In this document: positions 1 through 12,954 of the stretch, piece after piece
How the letters are laid out: each line of letters starts with the position of its first letter
Numbering within the stretch: the stretch's first letter is position 1
Origin: Talpa occidentalis
Lineage: Eukaryota > Chordata > Mammalia > Eulipotyphla > Talpidae
Length of the DNA: 64,000 bases
Assembly: GCF_014898055.3 (NCBI RefSeq)
Contig: NW_023601433.1
Location: 45,999,876 to 46,063,875 of the forward strand
Direction: 5' to 3'
Program-made: the position numbers and the translations under genes
Notes under the pieces: generated by a model
Seen by the model: the letters and a program-made list of their open reading frames with translations, nothing else
Told to the model about the DNA's origin: nothing
Databases searched by the model: none

Positions 1-766
1 GGTCAAGAGTCATGCATCTCACTGTCCCTTTGTGTTTGAGAAAGGATAGTTTCCCTGCTGACTCTGAAAACACTTTGGGAACATAATAGGGGAAGGTAAT
101 TTAAAATATCTGTGAAATACACTGATGTCCCGAAGGAAGTTTAAACATGAATTCAGGGCACATACAAGCAGATTTGCCTCTTCCAAGGAACCCTAAACCC
201 GGTCCATGTGTACAAGTGCCATGCAATGAACCATGCTTATAAATCTCAATTGCTTCATAGTCTAAAACATTCCATTTTTCTTTTTTGAATTTTTTTATTG
301 AAGTAATATTACATTATAACATCCAACATTCCAACTCTAAGGTTTTGTTGGGATGTATTATTATTCTGACATAGAAGATTACATCATCATGTCACAATCA
401 ATGGTAATTATGACCAAATCATGATTGTACATGCTTTAGGTTACAACCATGGCTAGGTAATTTCCTTTTTTAGAGATTTTTTTCCTGTTCATAGAATATT
501 CTTTAGTTTGACTAGTAGTACCTTAATTTTATGGTAGCTACCAATAATATTTGGCTAAAGAGGTGTCCTAAATCTATACTTTTAAAGGACCTCTATTGAC
601 TAAGTCACTGATACTATGATTTTAATAAAAGTAATAAATATTTTTATTTAAAAGTTGAGTTTTAGTAGAAGAAAGGGTATCAATTAATTTTTCCTACAAT
701 TAGCAGGAAACAGAAGGTATATTTGTCCCTAGAAAGTAAAAAAGTTACAGTATTTGATATTCTGGC
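1..766. other. AT-rich non-coding DNA, possible old L1 3' end
   Basis: There is no coding sequence here. Positions about 285-480 start with a T-rich stretch and resemble the reverse complement of an old L1 3' end, but the match is weak. I see nothing else in the interval up to the LTR at 767. Confidence 0.4.
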
Positions 767-1135
767 TGTAGGGTAAATGATTTTCAGGCTTTTCTGCCTT
801 CCTGCCATTTGTTACATTGTTATAAGTTGTGTTGTTTACTTCCATCGGCCATTACAGCAGTATAGAGATATTCACTGAGAGAAGCAGAAGCAGGAGAGAG
901 AAGGAGAAAAAGGAAGACAGAGAAGCCCAGAGTGAAGACTTGCTGGGAGCTTGGAGGCATGCTGGCCTCCTGGCCCCAGTTCCGCCCCCCACCCCCCACC
1001 CGCATACTCCTGCCTGCTGTGTACCTGGTTGCTGCACTGCATGTAAAAGCTCAATAAAAGCCTGAGAAAGCCACTTTACCCATTTGGTCTGCTGGAATCA
1101 TATATATCCTGTGCTGTGGCTTTCCTGCCACTACC
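767..1135 (+). mobile_element. Solo LTR, diverged member of the 27-29 kb LTR family
   Basis: The element opens with TGTAGGGTAAATG and shares order and wording with the LTRs at 27230-27682 and 29030-29470. These include the early CTTTTCTGCC block, a GA-rich middle, the GCCTCCTGGCCCC block, TGCCTGCTGTGTACC, and AATAAA at 1053-1058. A TATA-like TTATAAG lies near 820. Flanks CTGGC (762-766) and CTGGA (1136-1140) look like a decayed 5-bp target duplication. It is about 85 bp shorter than the 453-bp solo copy and clearly older. No internal retroviral sequence adjoins it, so it is read as a solo LTR. The right end is inferred by alignment to the other copies. Confidence 0.75.
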
Positions 1136-1199
1136 CTGGACTATGTGTGCTGTGATTTCCTTATGCAATAAAACATCCTCACTCCCTCAGCCACATAAG

Positions 1200-2281
1200 A
1201 TGTCAGCAAACTAAAAAACAAAATAATCTAAAAATAAATATAAAAAAATAGTAATAAACATTTATATGTCAATAGTCATCTTAAATATAAATGACTTGAG
1301 CTCACCAATTAAAAAATAGAGTATCTGAATGAATTGAAAAGCAGTCTAATCTGTTGTTTAGAGAAGACTCATCTTACTACAAAGACAGGCTCAGAAAATA
1401 TTTGCACAATTGAAAATAGACTAGTATCAATGTTCTACAAAGAACACATAAAACTCAACAAAAATAAAGCAAATATCCCAATCAAAAAATGAGTAGAAGT
1501 ACTAAACACACTCTTCTCAAAAGAAGACATATAGACTACAAATGGGCACATGAAAAAATGTTCATCACTCATCAGGGAAATGCAAATCAAACCACGAGAT
1601 ACCATCTCACACCTGTAAGAATGGATTATACTGAAAAGACCAGAACAACAAGTGCTAGTGAGGGTGTGGAGAAAAGGGAACCCTCTTACATTGTTGGGGG
1701 AATGCAACCTGGTCATGTTTATTTAAAGTAGCATGGAGGTATCTCAAAACATTAAAAATGGATCTGTGATACAATCCAGGAATTCCACTCTAGGGCACCT
1801 ACTCAAAAAAAAAAAAATCAATAACACTTATTTGTAAGGAAATGTGCATGCCCGTGTTTGTTGTAGTACAATTTACTACAGCCAAATTATGTTAGCAAGC
1901 TAAGTGCCCAAAAAAGACATAAGTGAACCAAGAAGATATGGTGTAATATGGGTGAAACTGGAATGGATAAAGCTAAGTGAAATAAGTCAGAAGGAGAAAG
2001 ATGAAGACCAGATGGTGTCACTAACATGTGGAATATAGAGTAACTCAACTGAGTCAGATAAAGACAAGCTTAAAAACTAACCCTTGAAAGCTGACTATAG
2101 AACTGAAGCAGCCAAAGCAGGGAGAGGGTGGGAGACAGGCAAGAACAAAGAGGGAAGGAAGCACAGTGGTGTATAGTGGTGAACTAGGGGTGATTTGGTG
2201 GTAGAAGCACTATGGTGGCAACACCTGATGGGGGTATCCAAATAACTCAATTAAAAACAAACAAACAAACAAACAAACAAA
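1200..2281 (+). mobile_element. Old L1 fragment, internally deleted
   Basis: Positions 1250-1400 match the start of the L1 ORF2 endonuclease region. From about 1430 the sequence jumps to the ORF2 C-terminal region (the HMKKCSS-like, IREMQIK-like and HLTPVRM-like stretch at 1550-1625), then runs through the ORF2 end and a purine-rich 3' UTR to an AAAC-rich tail at 2252-2281. Roughly 3 kb of ORF2 is missing between the two parts. Many stops and shifts make it a dead fossil, much older than the L1 at 51.5 kb. Confidence 0.8.
2252..2281 (+). repeat. (AAAC)n tail of L1
   Basis: About seven AAAC units close the L1 3' end. They probably grew out of the original poly(A) tail. Confidence 0.85.
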
Positions 2282-3243
2282 GACAAGCTCAGGCTTAAAG
2301 TTAAAGTCTAGTAGTCTGCTCTACAGCAAATGGTAATCAAAAAAAGTGAGGAAAAACTGTGCTAATGTCAGATAAAAGAGATTTTCAGTTAAAAAAGGTA
2401 ATAAGAAATAGATTATATAATTACATAATTATTAAGGTTCTAATTCAATAAGAAGGCATAATACTAATAAATATATATGTACAAATGATGGAACATCAAC
2501 CTATATAATTATTAATAGAACTAAAGAAAGACTGGCAATAACACAATATAACTTGGGCATTTCAATATTCCAATTACATCAATGGACAAATCAATAAGAA
2601 TAAATAAATAGCCTTAAATGAGATGATAAATATAATAGATACAGACATAGCAGATAACTACACAACACTGCTGCCATAAACCACAGAAGTGCTTTTATTT
2701 CAAGTGCGCATGGAACATTCTCAAGAATAGACCACATATTGGGACACTTTTGATTGTCAAAAGAATTAGAAATATTGAAAAGAGACCAAGCAAACCTTCT
2801 GATCATAATGTAAAAACATGGTGATTAAACTGTGTACTGCTTAATAGGGATTGTAACAAAGAGGAAATTAAAGCAGAAATCAAAAAGTACCTCAAGAATA
2901 ATGAAAATGAGTATACATATCAGGAAAAGCAGCAAAGATGGTTTTAAGAAAGAATGTAATTTCAATACAGATCTACATTAACAAGAAAAATGTTCACCAA
3001 ACAATATTACACCTAAAATGACTTGAAAAGGAGGAGCAAACATTAACTAAAGTTAGTAGGAGGGAAATAATAAAATTTAGAACAACAGTAAATCAAATAG
3101 ATATAAAAATACTATATAAAAGATCAAAGAAACTAAGAGTTGATATTTTGAGAAGATAAGAAAAAGCAATACAACTTTAGCTAGGCTAACAAAGGAAGGA
3201 AGAGAGAAAACATTAATAAACAGAATTAAAAATGAAAGAGGAG
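2282..3243 (+). mobile_element. Old L1 ORF2 fragment (left part)
   Basis: This is a diverged L1 ORF2 on the plus strand. The segment at 2700-2760 matches the endonuclease stretch that in active copies reads H-G-S-F-S-R-I-D-H-I-L-G-H. The segment at 3090-3240 matches the region just before the reverse transcriptase domain. It is interrupted at 3244 by the NDUFB3 processed pseudogene and resumes at 3731. Confidence 0.8.
3233..3243 (+). repeat. Left target-site duplication of the NDUFB3 retrocopy
   Basis: TGAAAGAGGAG is repeated exactly at 3731-3741, directly after the A-rich tail of the inserted retrocopy. Removing the segment between them restores continuous L1 ORF2 sequence. Confidence 0.85.
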
Positions 3244-3730
3244 TTATTTCCAGTTGACTCCAGCTAGAGGGTTGAATATTGAGGGTCCAGAGTGGTCAGA
3301 TTGGTGTTGGACATGGCCGATTGACATGAACATGGCCATGAATGTGGCCAAGAAAAAAATGCAACTTCCAGATTATAAGTAATGGAAGATTGAAGGGTTG
3401 CATGGGGAATAAAGGATCCACTGGGAAACAATGAAGCTTGGAGATACACGGGTGGCTTTGTAAATCATGTTTCCTTTGTTGGTACATAATTAAAAGGATT
3501 CAAGTGGGGATTTTCTGCATTTGTGGTAGTTGTGGGAACTGAATATTACCTGAAATCCCAGAATTAAGATAAAGTTCTATAGCATCACTGAAGATAAAAT
3601 GAAAGTAACTTAGTGGTTTCTTAATTCATGAAATTAAAATTTCCTTACTGGAGCCTATTTATCTGTATGTTTGTCCCTTAAAGAATACTAACATATATCC
3701 ATAAAAAAGAAAGAAAAAGAAAAAGAGAAG
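3244..3730 (+). pseudogene. NDUFB3 processed pseudogene
   Basis: This is a retrocopied mRNA of NDUFB3, the small B12 accessory subunit of mitochondrial complex I. From the ATG at 3313 the His/Gly-rich N-terminus is recognisable (H-E-H-G-H-E), followed, after a frame change, by K-M-Q-L-P-D-Y-K and W-K-I-E-G. About a dozen codons are then missing. Next come [10 protein letters not shown], a degraded VSF-V segment, and KGFKWGFSAFVVVVGTEYYL near 3485-3555. A stop replaces the start of the lysine/histidine C-terminus near 3570. A putative 3' UTR and an A-rich tail (about 3700-3730) follow. It has no introns, several stops and frameshifts, and an 11-bp target duplication, so it is L1-mobilised and non-functional. 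The gene assignment rests on remembered protein similarity. Confidence 0.85.
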
Positions 3731-4010
3731 TGAAAGAGGAGAAATTACTAGAGGTATCATAGAATACAAAGGCTCATAAGAGATCCCTATAAGAATACAT
3801 ACTCTAACAAGTTTGATAATCTTGAAAAAATTTAAAACAATACAGTTTATGAAGATTTAATCTAAAATAATCAGAAAATTTCAATAGAACAATTGCAATC
3901 ATGGAAATTAATAATCAACCCCCCCCAAAAAAAAATAAAAGCTCATGAGCAGACACATCTTTATAGGAGAATTTTACTCAAAGTAACATGGGTGAGTTAG
4001 ATATGGCAAG
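3731..4010 (+). mobile_element. Old L1 ORF2 fragment (right part)
   Basis: L1 ORF2 resumes after the retrocopy with the stretch before the reverse transcriptase core and runs on to about 4010 (a GGAGAATTTTAC block resembling the GFTNEFYQ-coding region). It is heavily decayed. Confidence 0.7.
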
Positions 4011-5755
4011 AAAAATTTGATAGAGAATGCATTGCAGACTGTGCAAGGCAAAATTTAAACAATGGTTGTTATTTGACAAGTGTGTGTAGTAGGGTGATTG
4101 GTATTTTCTTTCCACTGATGCATGGGTCTAATTATTGGCAAAGGATTTGCATTTCTTTTGTAACAAAACCATACATTAAACAACAGATATTGGCTAATAA
4201 GTATAGCAAACCAAGTATCTTTAGCACATAAATTTTCAACTCACATGAATTATCTACAAATCCAAATTTATTTTATTATTGCTTTAATAAAGATAAAACA
4301 GCACTAACTAAAAATATAGTAAGTGAATGGACTGATCAACACCACTGATCAAATTTAGACTGTGCTAAATTTCAGTCTAATTTACACAGAGGCTGCACAC
4401 ATCTATGTGTATTTGTGTGTCTACTGTACCTGACTCCTGATTCATTCTCTCTCTTCTTCACTGTTTATATGTATGATAAGATCTTATTTTATGTTTGACT
4501 TATTTGTGGTTAGCACTCAGGTGCAGTAGCGCCAAACGTAGTGGCCATTGTTTTATTCTAGACAACTCAACTAAAGCCTAAAAAGGAAAAAAGGAACAAA
4601 GAAAGAAAAAAAAAAAAAACCCTAAGGTCTCTATTCTTCCATTGATGTGACAGGATTTAGAGGACAAGTTCCCACACAGGACTGAATTTCCCCAGGCTAA
4701 ATGGGAAAATTTGAGGCCCTACTCCCTAAAACATACACAGCAGAAATAATCTTTTCAGATTTTTCTATATGTATCCTCCCAAAATATATTATTTAATGTG
4801 TTACACTCATTAAATTTGATCAGAGTAAAGTTGAGTGATTTTTTAAACTCTGAACTAATTGTTCCTTAATTGAGTTGGGTAATTTGTAATTCAAAAAGGA
4901 TATTAGATTTCTAGTCAGGTAGGGCTCAGCTCACATTTACTGATGAAAGAAAAGTAAGATACAGAATTGTTTCAGAAATCAATGCAAAATAATAAAAAAT
5001 TAAAATGGAAAAGCAGTCTATCAGTAGTGTTGCTATAACAAAGGTGAGTCTTGTTTTATATTGATTAGTTACTGTTAAATAATTCATCATTGCTTCTCAA
5101 TAGTGCAGGCTGTAGCAGGGTTGTTTATAGCAAGGGATAGTTGGACAGAATCAAGCAATCAATACTAGAGCTGTAAGAATACTTGGAAATGCAGTTCTTT
5201 GGTTCACTCAGAGTAGTTCTTGGGCTACAAAATTGTAGTGGCCCAGAAAAATGTGAGTAGACAATTGTTCACAAGATTCTTCACAGCCCCTTCTCAAAGA
5301 GATATAATATTTGGTTTCTGTTAAGATGGAACTAACTCAAGATGTTATATGAGTGTTCTCCTACCTTTCATTCACTACATGAAATCTACAGCTATCACCA
5401 GCCCTTTAGAACATACTTATTAGATGCGTTTCCCACCTATTCTGCTTTCAGCTATGTCGGGAAACATTTTCTTGAGAAACCATAATTCTGTCTTTCTTCA
5501 TTTAATTATTAAAAGCATTGGAATTTCTAAAATCATGTACATAATTATCAACTTCAATTTCAAAGTCATAGCAATGCTTAAAATTTGGCAGTGGTGGTGT
5601 TTTTACCTCTGATGAAAAACAATCACACCCAAAACTACTTGGTATATACCCTAATTTCCTGGGAGAAGCATTAAGAATTGCGATTTGTTTTTCAGGTTTT
5701 GATGACATAGAAGCAGGACACGCGCTTCTGCTCCATATAAGTTCTGTAATTTAAG
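4011..5755. other. Unassigned AT-rich DNA
   Basis: I recognise no gene or repeat family here beyond a poly(A) run near 4603-4619. The longest reading frames are about 60 codons and look like chance. Confidence 0.5.
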
Positions 5756-5892
5756 GTTCACTCTTTAGGCTTTTGAGCATTTTCATCCATAAAATAAAGA
5801 TAGCAGTATCTTTCCTTGTTCATTCATAGGATTTTTGCAGGAATTTAAATGAGCTAAAGTTCATGGCACATTCATATACTATAAAGTGACAT
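5756..5892 (+). repeat. MIR (ancient tRNA-derived SINE) fragment
   Basis: This has the typical MIR 3' half: a CATCCATAAAATAAAGATA block (consensus 'catctgtaaaatggggata'), then a 'cataggattttt' block and a 'aaatgagctaa' block. It is strongly diverged. Confidence 0.65.
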
Positions 5893-6129
5893 AGATACTT
5901 ACTATTGCACTATGATTTTTTGAAGAAAAAGTAAATGGACTAGATGATACTTCATGGGAACTAATAACCTCCATTGGTTATTGCAATTGAAATCAAAGAT
6001 GACAGGTTTGGACAGGTATCTTAGCAGTTATGTATAAAATGAATATTCCTGTAAATTAGTTAATGACAGTTGGTGTCTACTATATACTAGCTTATTCTAG
6101 AAAGAATTTCAGGTAGTTTAATCATAAAT

Positions 6130-7610
6130 AAACTAGACAGAGTAACTTGTGATAAAAATGTGGTTAATAAAATATAAAAATAAGAGTAAGAATCAAAAAA
6201 GTGACAAGAGAAAAATGCAAGACAATAGTAGTAGGTGAATTCAACAGTCTACATGAATAGATCAACCAGGCAGAATATCAACAAGTAAATAACAAACTTT
6301 ATGAAGAATTAGACCACTATGTCTTAGTAAATATTCATAGGACACTGCAACCCAACAAAACAGACTACATATTCTCAAATGTACATGGAAAAGTCTCCAA
6401 GATAGACCACATGCTAGATTATAAAACAAGTATCAATAAATTCATAAAGGTAGAAGTTACATATCAAGTATCTTCTCTGATCACAATGGTATTAAACTAT
6501 AAATCACCACAAACAGAAAATGAGAACATCTAATATGTGGAGGTTTATAAATACATTACTGAATGACCAATGCATTATTTTAGGAAATCAAAAAAGAAAT
6601 TAAAAGCTACATTGGGAGAAACAAAGGCAAAAGAAACAATCATTAAAACATAGACACCATATAGAATGGGAGAAAATATCCAGACCTCATAAATGTAGGG
6701 GCTGATATTCAAGATCTACAAAGAACTCATACAACTGAACAAAAAGAAAATAACCCAATGGTGGGACTAAATATTCACTTCTCCAAAGAAGACATACAGA
6801 TGTCTAACAAATACATGAAAAAATGTTTATCATCATTATTTATCAGGGAAATGAGAATCAAAACCACAACATGTTACCACCTTACATCTGTGAGAATGGG
6901 CCATATTAAAATGGCAAGATGAGGAGAAATAGCAACCCTCAACATTTTTGGTAGAATCTAGACTGCTTCAACCCTTATGAAAGACAGTATGGTGATTTCT
7001 CTAAATATTAAAAATAGACCCACCATATGATCCAGCAATTCCATTCTTAGGTATCTACTCAAAGTGTGTAAAAACACGAATTAGAATGGTTATATGCATT
7101 CCTATGTTGATTGCAACACTGTTTTCAAAAGTCACATTATGGAAGCAACAGACATGCCCCAAAACAGATGAGTAGATTAACAATTGTGGTATATATACAG
7201 AATGGATTGCTATTCAGCTATAAAAAAATTTTTAACTTAGCCATTTGTGTCAATAAAGTTAGAACTAAAGGGATTATGCTAAGTGAACTAAGTCAGAGGG
7301 ACAAAGACAAATATCAGATGGTTTCACTTATATGTGGAATATAGAAAATAAAACAAAGGGTTAGACAGAATTAAATAGATAACAAACCTTAGAAAAACAA
7401 CCTCAGAATTGAAGCTACTAGAGTGGGATGAAGAGGGTAGAGATCAGGAAGTAGAAGGGGTTCAATGGGCTACTGGACTGTGGGTGGAGAGTATGTTATG
7501 GTAACATACATCTGATGAGGTGTCATCCTATACCTCTAAGGTGTATACATTATGGAAACCCAATGTTATGCCAATTAAAAAAATGCAATGACTATATAAA
7601 AATAATTTTT
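6130..7610 (+). mobile_element. Old L1 with internal deletion
   Basis: Positions 6190-6600 match the ORF2 endonuclease region (a G-D-F-N-like segment near 6230 and a S-K-I-D-H-like segment near 6400). At about 6605-6640 it jumps to the ORF2 C-terminal region and continues to the ORF2 end near 7345 and a short 3' UTR. The layout, endonuclease part joined to C-terminal part, resembles the fragment at 1.2-2.3 kb. It is dead: there are many stops and frameshifts. Confidence 0.8.
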
Positions 7611-9230
7611 TTCATGAACGAGCACATACTATTATTTTTTAAAGCACACTATTGCCCAAAACAATTCAAAATTAAGTCTAACAGTAGTGAGAAATTAAAT
7701 ATTCTTCCTAGATAGAGTTTCAGGAAAGAGAAGCATATAGATTACTCCTATGATTACCACCTTCTCTCGGAGCCTGGACATATTTCCTAACTAAATTGTT
7801 AATCCGTGATTATTAATTTGATGAATATTATTTATGGTGAACTGCTTTTTTCATTATCAGAAAATTTCAAAGTATTTTGCAACTTGCTCCATATTTATGT
7901 TGCCATTCTGAATATAATTTTTAAAACACAATTTTATTCTTATTAGAAATAGTAACAAGTTCAAAATCTTAATTTTAAGTATGTGCAAATGTGTATATAT
8001 GTTTACATTTTCTGCTTTATCTGCAATTATAGAGTAATATTTTATGTCTTTTTCATTAAACCATTTCTGAAAAGTGTAGAGAGGAAAGGAATTTCCATAT
8101 TAATTGATCCTGTTCCTATAAGCTATTTTCTTTTAGCTAAACAAATTTCATCTATTCGTCTATTTTCTGTTTTTAAAAAAGTGTTATTTGCTCAGACAAG
8201 AGTGTCAGTATCACTGGAATTTCAGAAAAGGAAAAGCACTTGTCAACACTTTTACTTTTCTTCATTCTCACTCTTTTATGCATTATAAATGCACCCATCA
8301 GAACATAAACACAGACACACCAATCTTTCCTGCCACTCACATATAACACTCAATTTCCAACTTCATCCTTTACTCTGCTAACTGTTAAACTACAATCCAT
8401 TCACACTCTTGATGAAAGAACACTGCTTAAAATATTGCACAATCATCAATCTCTACCTCTTTTCATTACAGAGTAATGGGCAAGGGAAGAGATTGTTCAG
8501 GAATTTGGCAATTACTAATTAAAGAGATGCAATATATTATTTAATGGAATTTGTTCTAAAAAAACCAATGTACATTAATCATAAGAAATTTTTAAAATGT
8601 ATGTTTGTATAAAAAAGCTATAAAATAAACTTATACAGACAAGTCATCCAAGTATCTATACAAATAGAATATGCCTTGAATTTTATAAAACATAAATATA
8701 ATATGAATGCTATTTTGTAAAGATGCTTAGTCAATATTTTATAGACATTCTTCATATAATGAAGCAATACACAGAAAAATTCTTATAATTTTTAATAAAG
8801 GATAAACAATAATCTATGATAAGGAGAATCTAAATTTCTTTGTCATTTAGCACATTACCAATCTGCCTATTTTGTGGTAGGAATAAAATTGGGAAGAGAA
8901 GATGTCACCCTGTATGGTTCATATGTCATAATAGAGATACAATATGATGAACAGAGGTGCTGACAGAGAATAGTGTGAATGCAGTCAAGTCCTCCCTTCA
9001 TAAATGCATGGAGCCACTCAGCAACCTCCAACTGTACATGAGTGTAAGTGATTTCAGTGCCCACTATATGCTGCCTTTAAGGAAGTAACAGATGAACAGG
9101 GGAGACAGAAGCAAAAATAAAAAATTTGAAATAATGTCACGGAAAAATGGAACCAAAACTCTTCAGGGTATTATTAGGAGAATCTGATGATTGATTGGTG
9201 AGGTAGTGTTTTTCAAAACTAAATTTTAAG
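7611..9230. other. Unassigned AT-rich DNA
   Basis: I recognise no coding or repeat family in this stretch. The 101-codon frame at 7983-8288 shows no recognisable domain or start context and is treated as chance. Confidence 0.5.
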
Positions 9231-9232
9231 GT

Positions 9233-9775
9233 GCCATGTACTGGAGGTTTTCCTGTTTTCTTTTTGTGGTTGATTTCTAGCTTGATACCTTTATGGTAAA
9301 AGATGCTTGGTATGAGCTCAATCTTTTTGAATTTGCTGCTACATGTTAGTGATCCAGTAAATGGTTGATCTTGGAGAATGCCCCATATACACTTGGGAAA
9401 AATGTATATTTGGGTTTTTTGGGGTGCAGTGTCCTATATGTTTCTATTAGGTGCTCTAAATCTTTGTTTATGGCTATTGTGTCCCTATTCATTATCTATC
9501 TAGTTGATCTGTCCAGAGGTAAGAGTGGGGGTGTTGAGTCCCCTAATACAACTGTTCTTTTCCCAAAGTCTGTTTCAGTTGATAGCAGTTGCCTAGTATA
9601 TTTTTGTGTTTCCTCATTTTTAAGTGTTATGCTTCCTGATGTATTATTCCCTTTATCATGATATAGTGCCCGTCCCTATCTCTCTCTCTTTTTAACTGGA
9701 GATCTAGTTTGTCTGACATTAGCATGGCCATTCCTTCCTTTCTTTTATTTCTATTACCTAATTTTAAGGTTCCAG
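9233..9775 (-). mobile_element. Old L1 ORF2 endonuclease-region fragment
   Basis: Read on the minus strand, this matches the 5' third of ORF2. It contains the segment around the conserved D-F-N motif and the later stretch equivalent to Y-T-F-F-S through D-H-I. There is no tail or target duplication, so it is a broken internal piece. Confidence 0.7.
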
Positions 9776-9915
9776 CTTTAGAAACTCACTGGAAAATAAT
9801 ACAAATGGAAATAGAGTGGATCAGATGAGAAAAATAAAGACTTCAGCTTTATACTAAGTAAATTTAAGAAGTCTGTTTAAAACTTTGTTAAGGAGTGTGT
9901 TAAGCTTAACACAAT

Positions 9916-9962
9916 TTATATATATATATATGTTTATCTATATCTATATCTATATCTATATA
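9916..9962. repeat. (TA)n / (ATCTAT)n microsatellite
   Basis: A TA run passes into ATCTAT units. Confidence 0.9.
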
Positions 9963-11985
9963 GCAAGAGATAATAATCAATGGGTTTTAAAAAATATAAT
10001 CCCAGACTTCACTAAAGAATTTAAACTTAACTATGAACTCAACTAATCTCCTACTAAAAGATCAGCTACATCCCAAGCAAAAGACCTAAGTAGAATCAGA
10101 TAATAATTTGTTTGCACTTTATCAGGGGAGGAAATTTTAGAAAATAACCAGACTTTTGCCTGGAGAATCAGTGGACTAGCAGATTTAAGTAGAAAATCAG
10201 TTAAAAAGCTATCATAATGATTTGGGTGAAAAATTATGACAGCCAATGAACCATGAACAATGATAATGGAAAGAGAGGGACTAGTTCAAAAACTAGTAAC
10301 AGGTTGCCAAGAACAGCCATGGACTTCCCCATGTTCAGGACTATTATTGACAACAAAATTTACCGCAAGTACATTTTTTTTTCTAAATAGAAATTGGATG
10401 CTCTTAATATATTACCTATATTCCAGACTGGGAATACTTATCACCTAAGTTATCTAACTCTTGTAGCAGTTATTGCCACCCCCAGGTACATAATCCCTCT
10501 CAAGGCTTTGAGAAAACATGAAAACAGAGAAAGAACCTGGTTCTAGCACATACTTAACCAGGAATCTGAGCTGATCATTCAGGATATTTAAAATTGTGGT
10601 ATTTAAAAAAGCCTCATTGTTATTGTAATGTCTTTTGGGCTCATGTGCATAGAGAAATTTGTAAGAGAGTACCCTTGTTTCTTCCTGTAGTGCATTCTTG
10701 TGTCAGTCGGGAGAAGACTAGACATGACCAAATGAATCACATAATCTCTGCATACTTTTGCTAAAGGGTTCATAAGCCTTGTGGCTGACACACTTCACAC
10801 CACTTGGCACAAGGCCAACAAAATATTAAGCAAGTTTCAACAGCAGATTACAAGAACCTCTTGGAAACCGTCTGATTAGAAGACTAAGAATATAAATTAG
10901 TTTCATTGTCAAATGTCTAAAGAGGCAAAAATCAGGACCTGTTGGTATATTTTGTAATATATATTTGGCTAGGTTCTAGTAAAATTGTAATTTTGGCCTT
11001 TCTAAATAGCTTTTGTAATTGTTATTTCAACCTTGTCTTTACCTAACCTCTGTATATATTCCTTTCTGAATTCTTGGTCTTCTGCTATTCCTCACAGGAT
11101 CGCCTTCTTCATGTAACAACTCATCTTGCTATTTGCCTTCACTTTCAATTTTCAATTTCATCAGCATATCTGACTGCAGTTCATACTTAGAGGAAAAATA
11201 ACTGTTGTAACTCTTTGGGGGTCTTGGCTTTGAGCATAAAACAATCTTGCTTTCTGCAAAAAAAAATACTTGAATAAATCATTACGTGGGGAATTTATGA
11301 AAAAGACAACTATTTGAACACAGAACTCTCTTTAAAAACCAGAATATATGATTACTACAATGCTGCATTTTGCATACTACTCAACTGCAAAATATGGACA
11401 CAAAGAATAGTTACAAGACTTTAAAAAAATAACAGACTTTCTAACTTAAAGGAATTGATGATTTTATAATCCAATTTCACACTATGTGAGAAGGGCATTT
11501 TCCCACAAGAAAGTTCAATTTTGTAACTGTGTTCTCTATGAACATTTTATGTCACCCCTAATTTAAACACACAAACGCACACACACATGAGTGCAGGTAC
11601 ATACTTGCACAAACACACATCAATCATACATGCCTTTTAGGAATGTCACCTAAAATATGTATTTAAGTGAGCTGCAGGATGTATAGGTAATACCCACTGG
11701 AAGAGTAGACTTTCTGCTAATGTTAGGGAGAACTAATGTTTGGTAAAGACAAAATCCAGTTCTCAAAAAGACAAGTTAGATAAACATCTAGTTATATACA
11801 CAGACAAACATAAATATAGGCCATCATTAATGTAGAGATGTCTGGATATTGTGACTGTTATTGAGTTTGATGAAAGGTACTGGAGGTGACCAACTTAGGG
11901 TCTAATCATCAATGTGTCAAGAAACTAGAAACCAGAATATAACAAGTTTAGTGCATATTTGGGAATAAGAAACAGGGATTGCATG

Positions 11986-11995
11986 GTGTGTGTGT

Positions 11996-12027
<32 letters not shown>
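11986..12027. repeat. (TG)n microsatellite
   Basis: This is about 20 TG units with one TA interruption near 11999. Confidence 0.95.
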
Positions 12028-12031
<4 letters not shown>

Positions 12032-12898
12032 GGTGGAAGGAGCGGCCTGGCAGGGAATTTTAAATGCATTTTTGTTCTTTAAAAATAAAGTTTCCTAAAA
12101 CATATGTGTTTATTTATATTCTTTTAGGCCAGAAGAATATAGTTGCATGCCCTATAATGAAGAGGTAAATAATCCAAGTACTCTGATCACAGCATTTTCA
12201 TCAACCCGTCTGTGAAATCTTGCTTTGTGTATATTTCTGTTTAAATATACCTTATTTCTTATACATTGTTCATTAATAGTGAACTCATGGCCAATGGCAG
12301 AGTTTTTTTGTCTCAATGAAGTACAATTAATACAAATATTTTCTCCTTAAGACACATCACAGTCTTTTTGTTTTTAGAAATAATAGGTAACATTTCAGTA
12401 CTATACTAGAGGGTAATTTTAAGCAGTAAATCATTAACAATAAAAAAATGCCACAAAAATACAAAAACCAGTGACACTACATAGACTAAGAAAAGGACAT
12501 CTGTCTATAGTATGAAAGTTGAAACAAGAAAGCAGAGCAGATACTTGCATGGCTTCAGTTGGAAAAATATGTGTTAGGTAAATCAAATATTTTCCCACTC
12601 TGTACATGGCTGAAAATGATCTGAAAACACTTTGATTTTAAGGTTACAAATACAAATGTATTTGGACAAGTGGGCAAAAGAGTAATCTATAGAGCCCTGT
12701 AACTATTAAAGAAATTGAATTCCAGTTAAAAATATTCCTCCAAGAAGACTAAGTTCATTTAGCTCAGCCACTATACTCCATGAAATATTTAAGGAAAAAA
12801 AAGTATATGAGGTCTATAGATAATCTTTTAGAAAATATAATTTCAGGAAAAACTTACCAATTTGTTTTATGAGGCCCATTTTACCCTGCTAGGAAAGC

Positions 12899-12928
12899 CG
12901 GGGGGCGGAGGCGGGGGTGGTGTGTGGG
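12899..12928 (+). other. G-rich stretch, possible G-quadruplex
   Basis: Several G runs of 3-6 occur within 30 bp in otherwise AT-rich DNA. This could allow a quadruplex; no function is implied. Confidence 0.4.
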
Positions 12929-12954
12929 AAAGACAAAAGAAAACTACAGATGTC

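Larger units (their letters stand above)
9776..12950. other. Mostly unassigned DNA with microsatellites
   Basis: It contains the TA/ATCT-rich repeat (9916-9962), the TG repeat (11986-12027) and the G-rich stretch (12899-12928) listed separately. The rest, including 10030-10860, has no family I can name. Confidence 0.5.
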
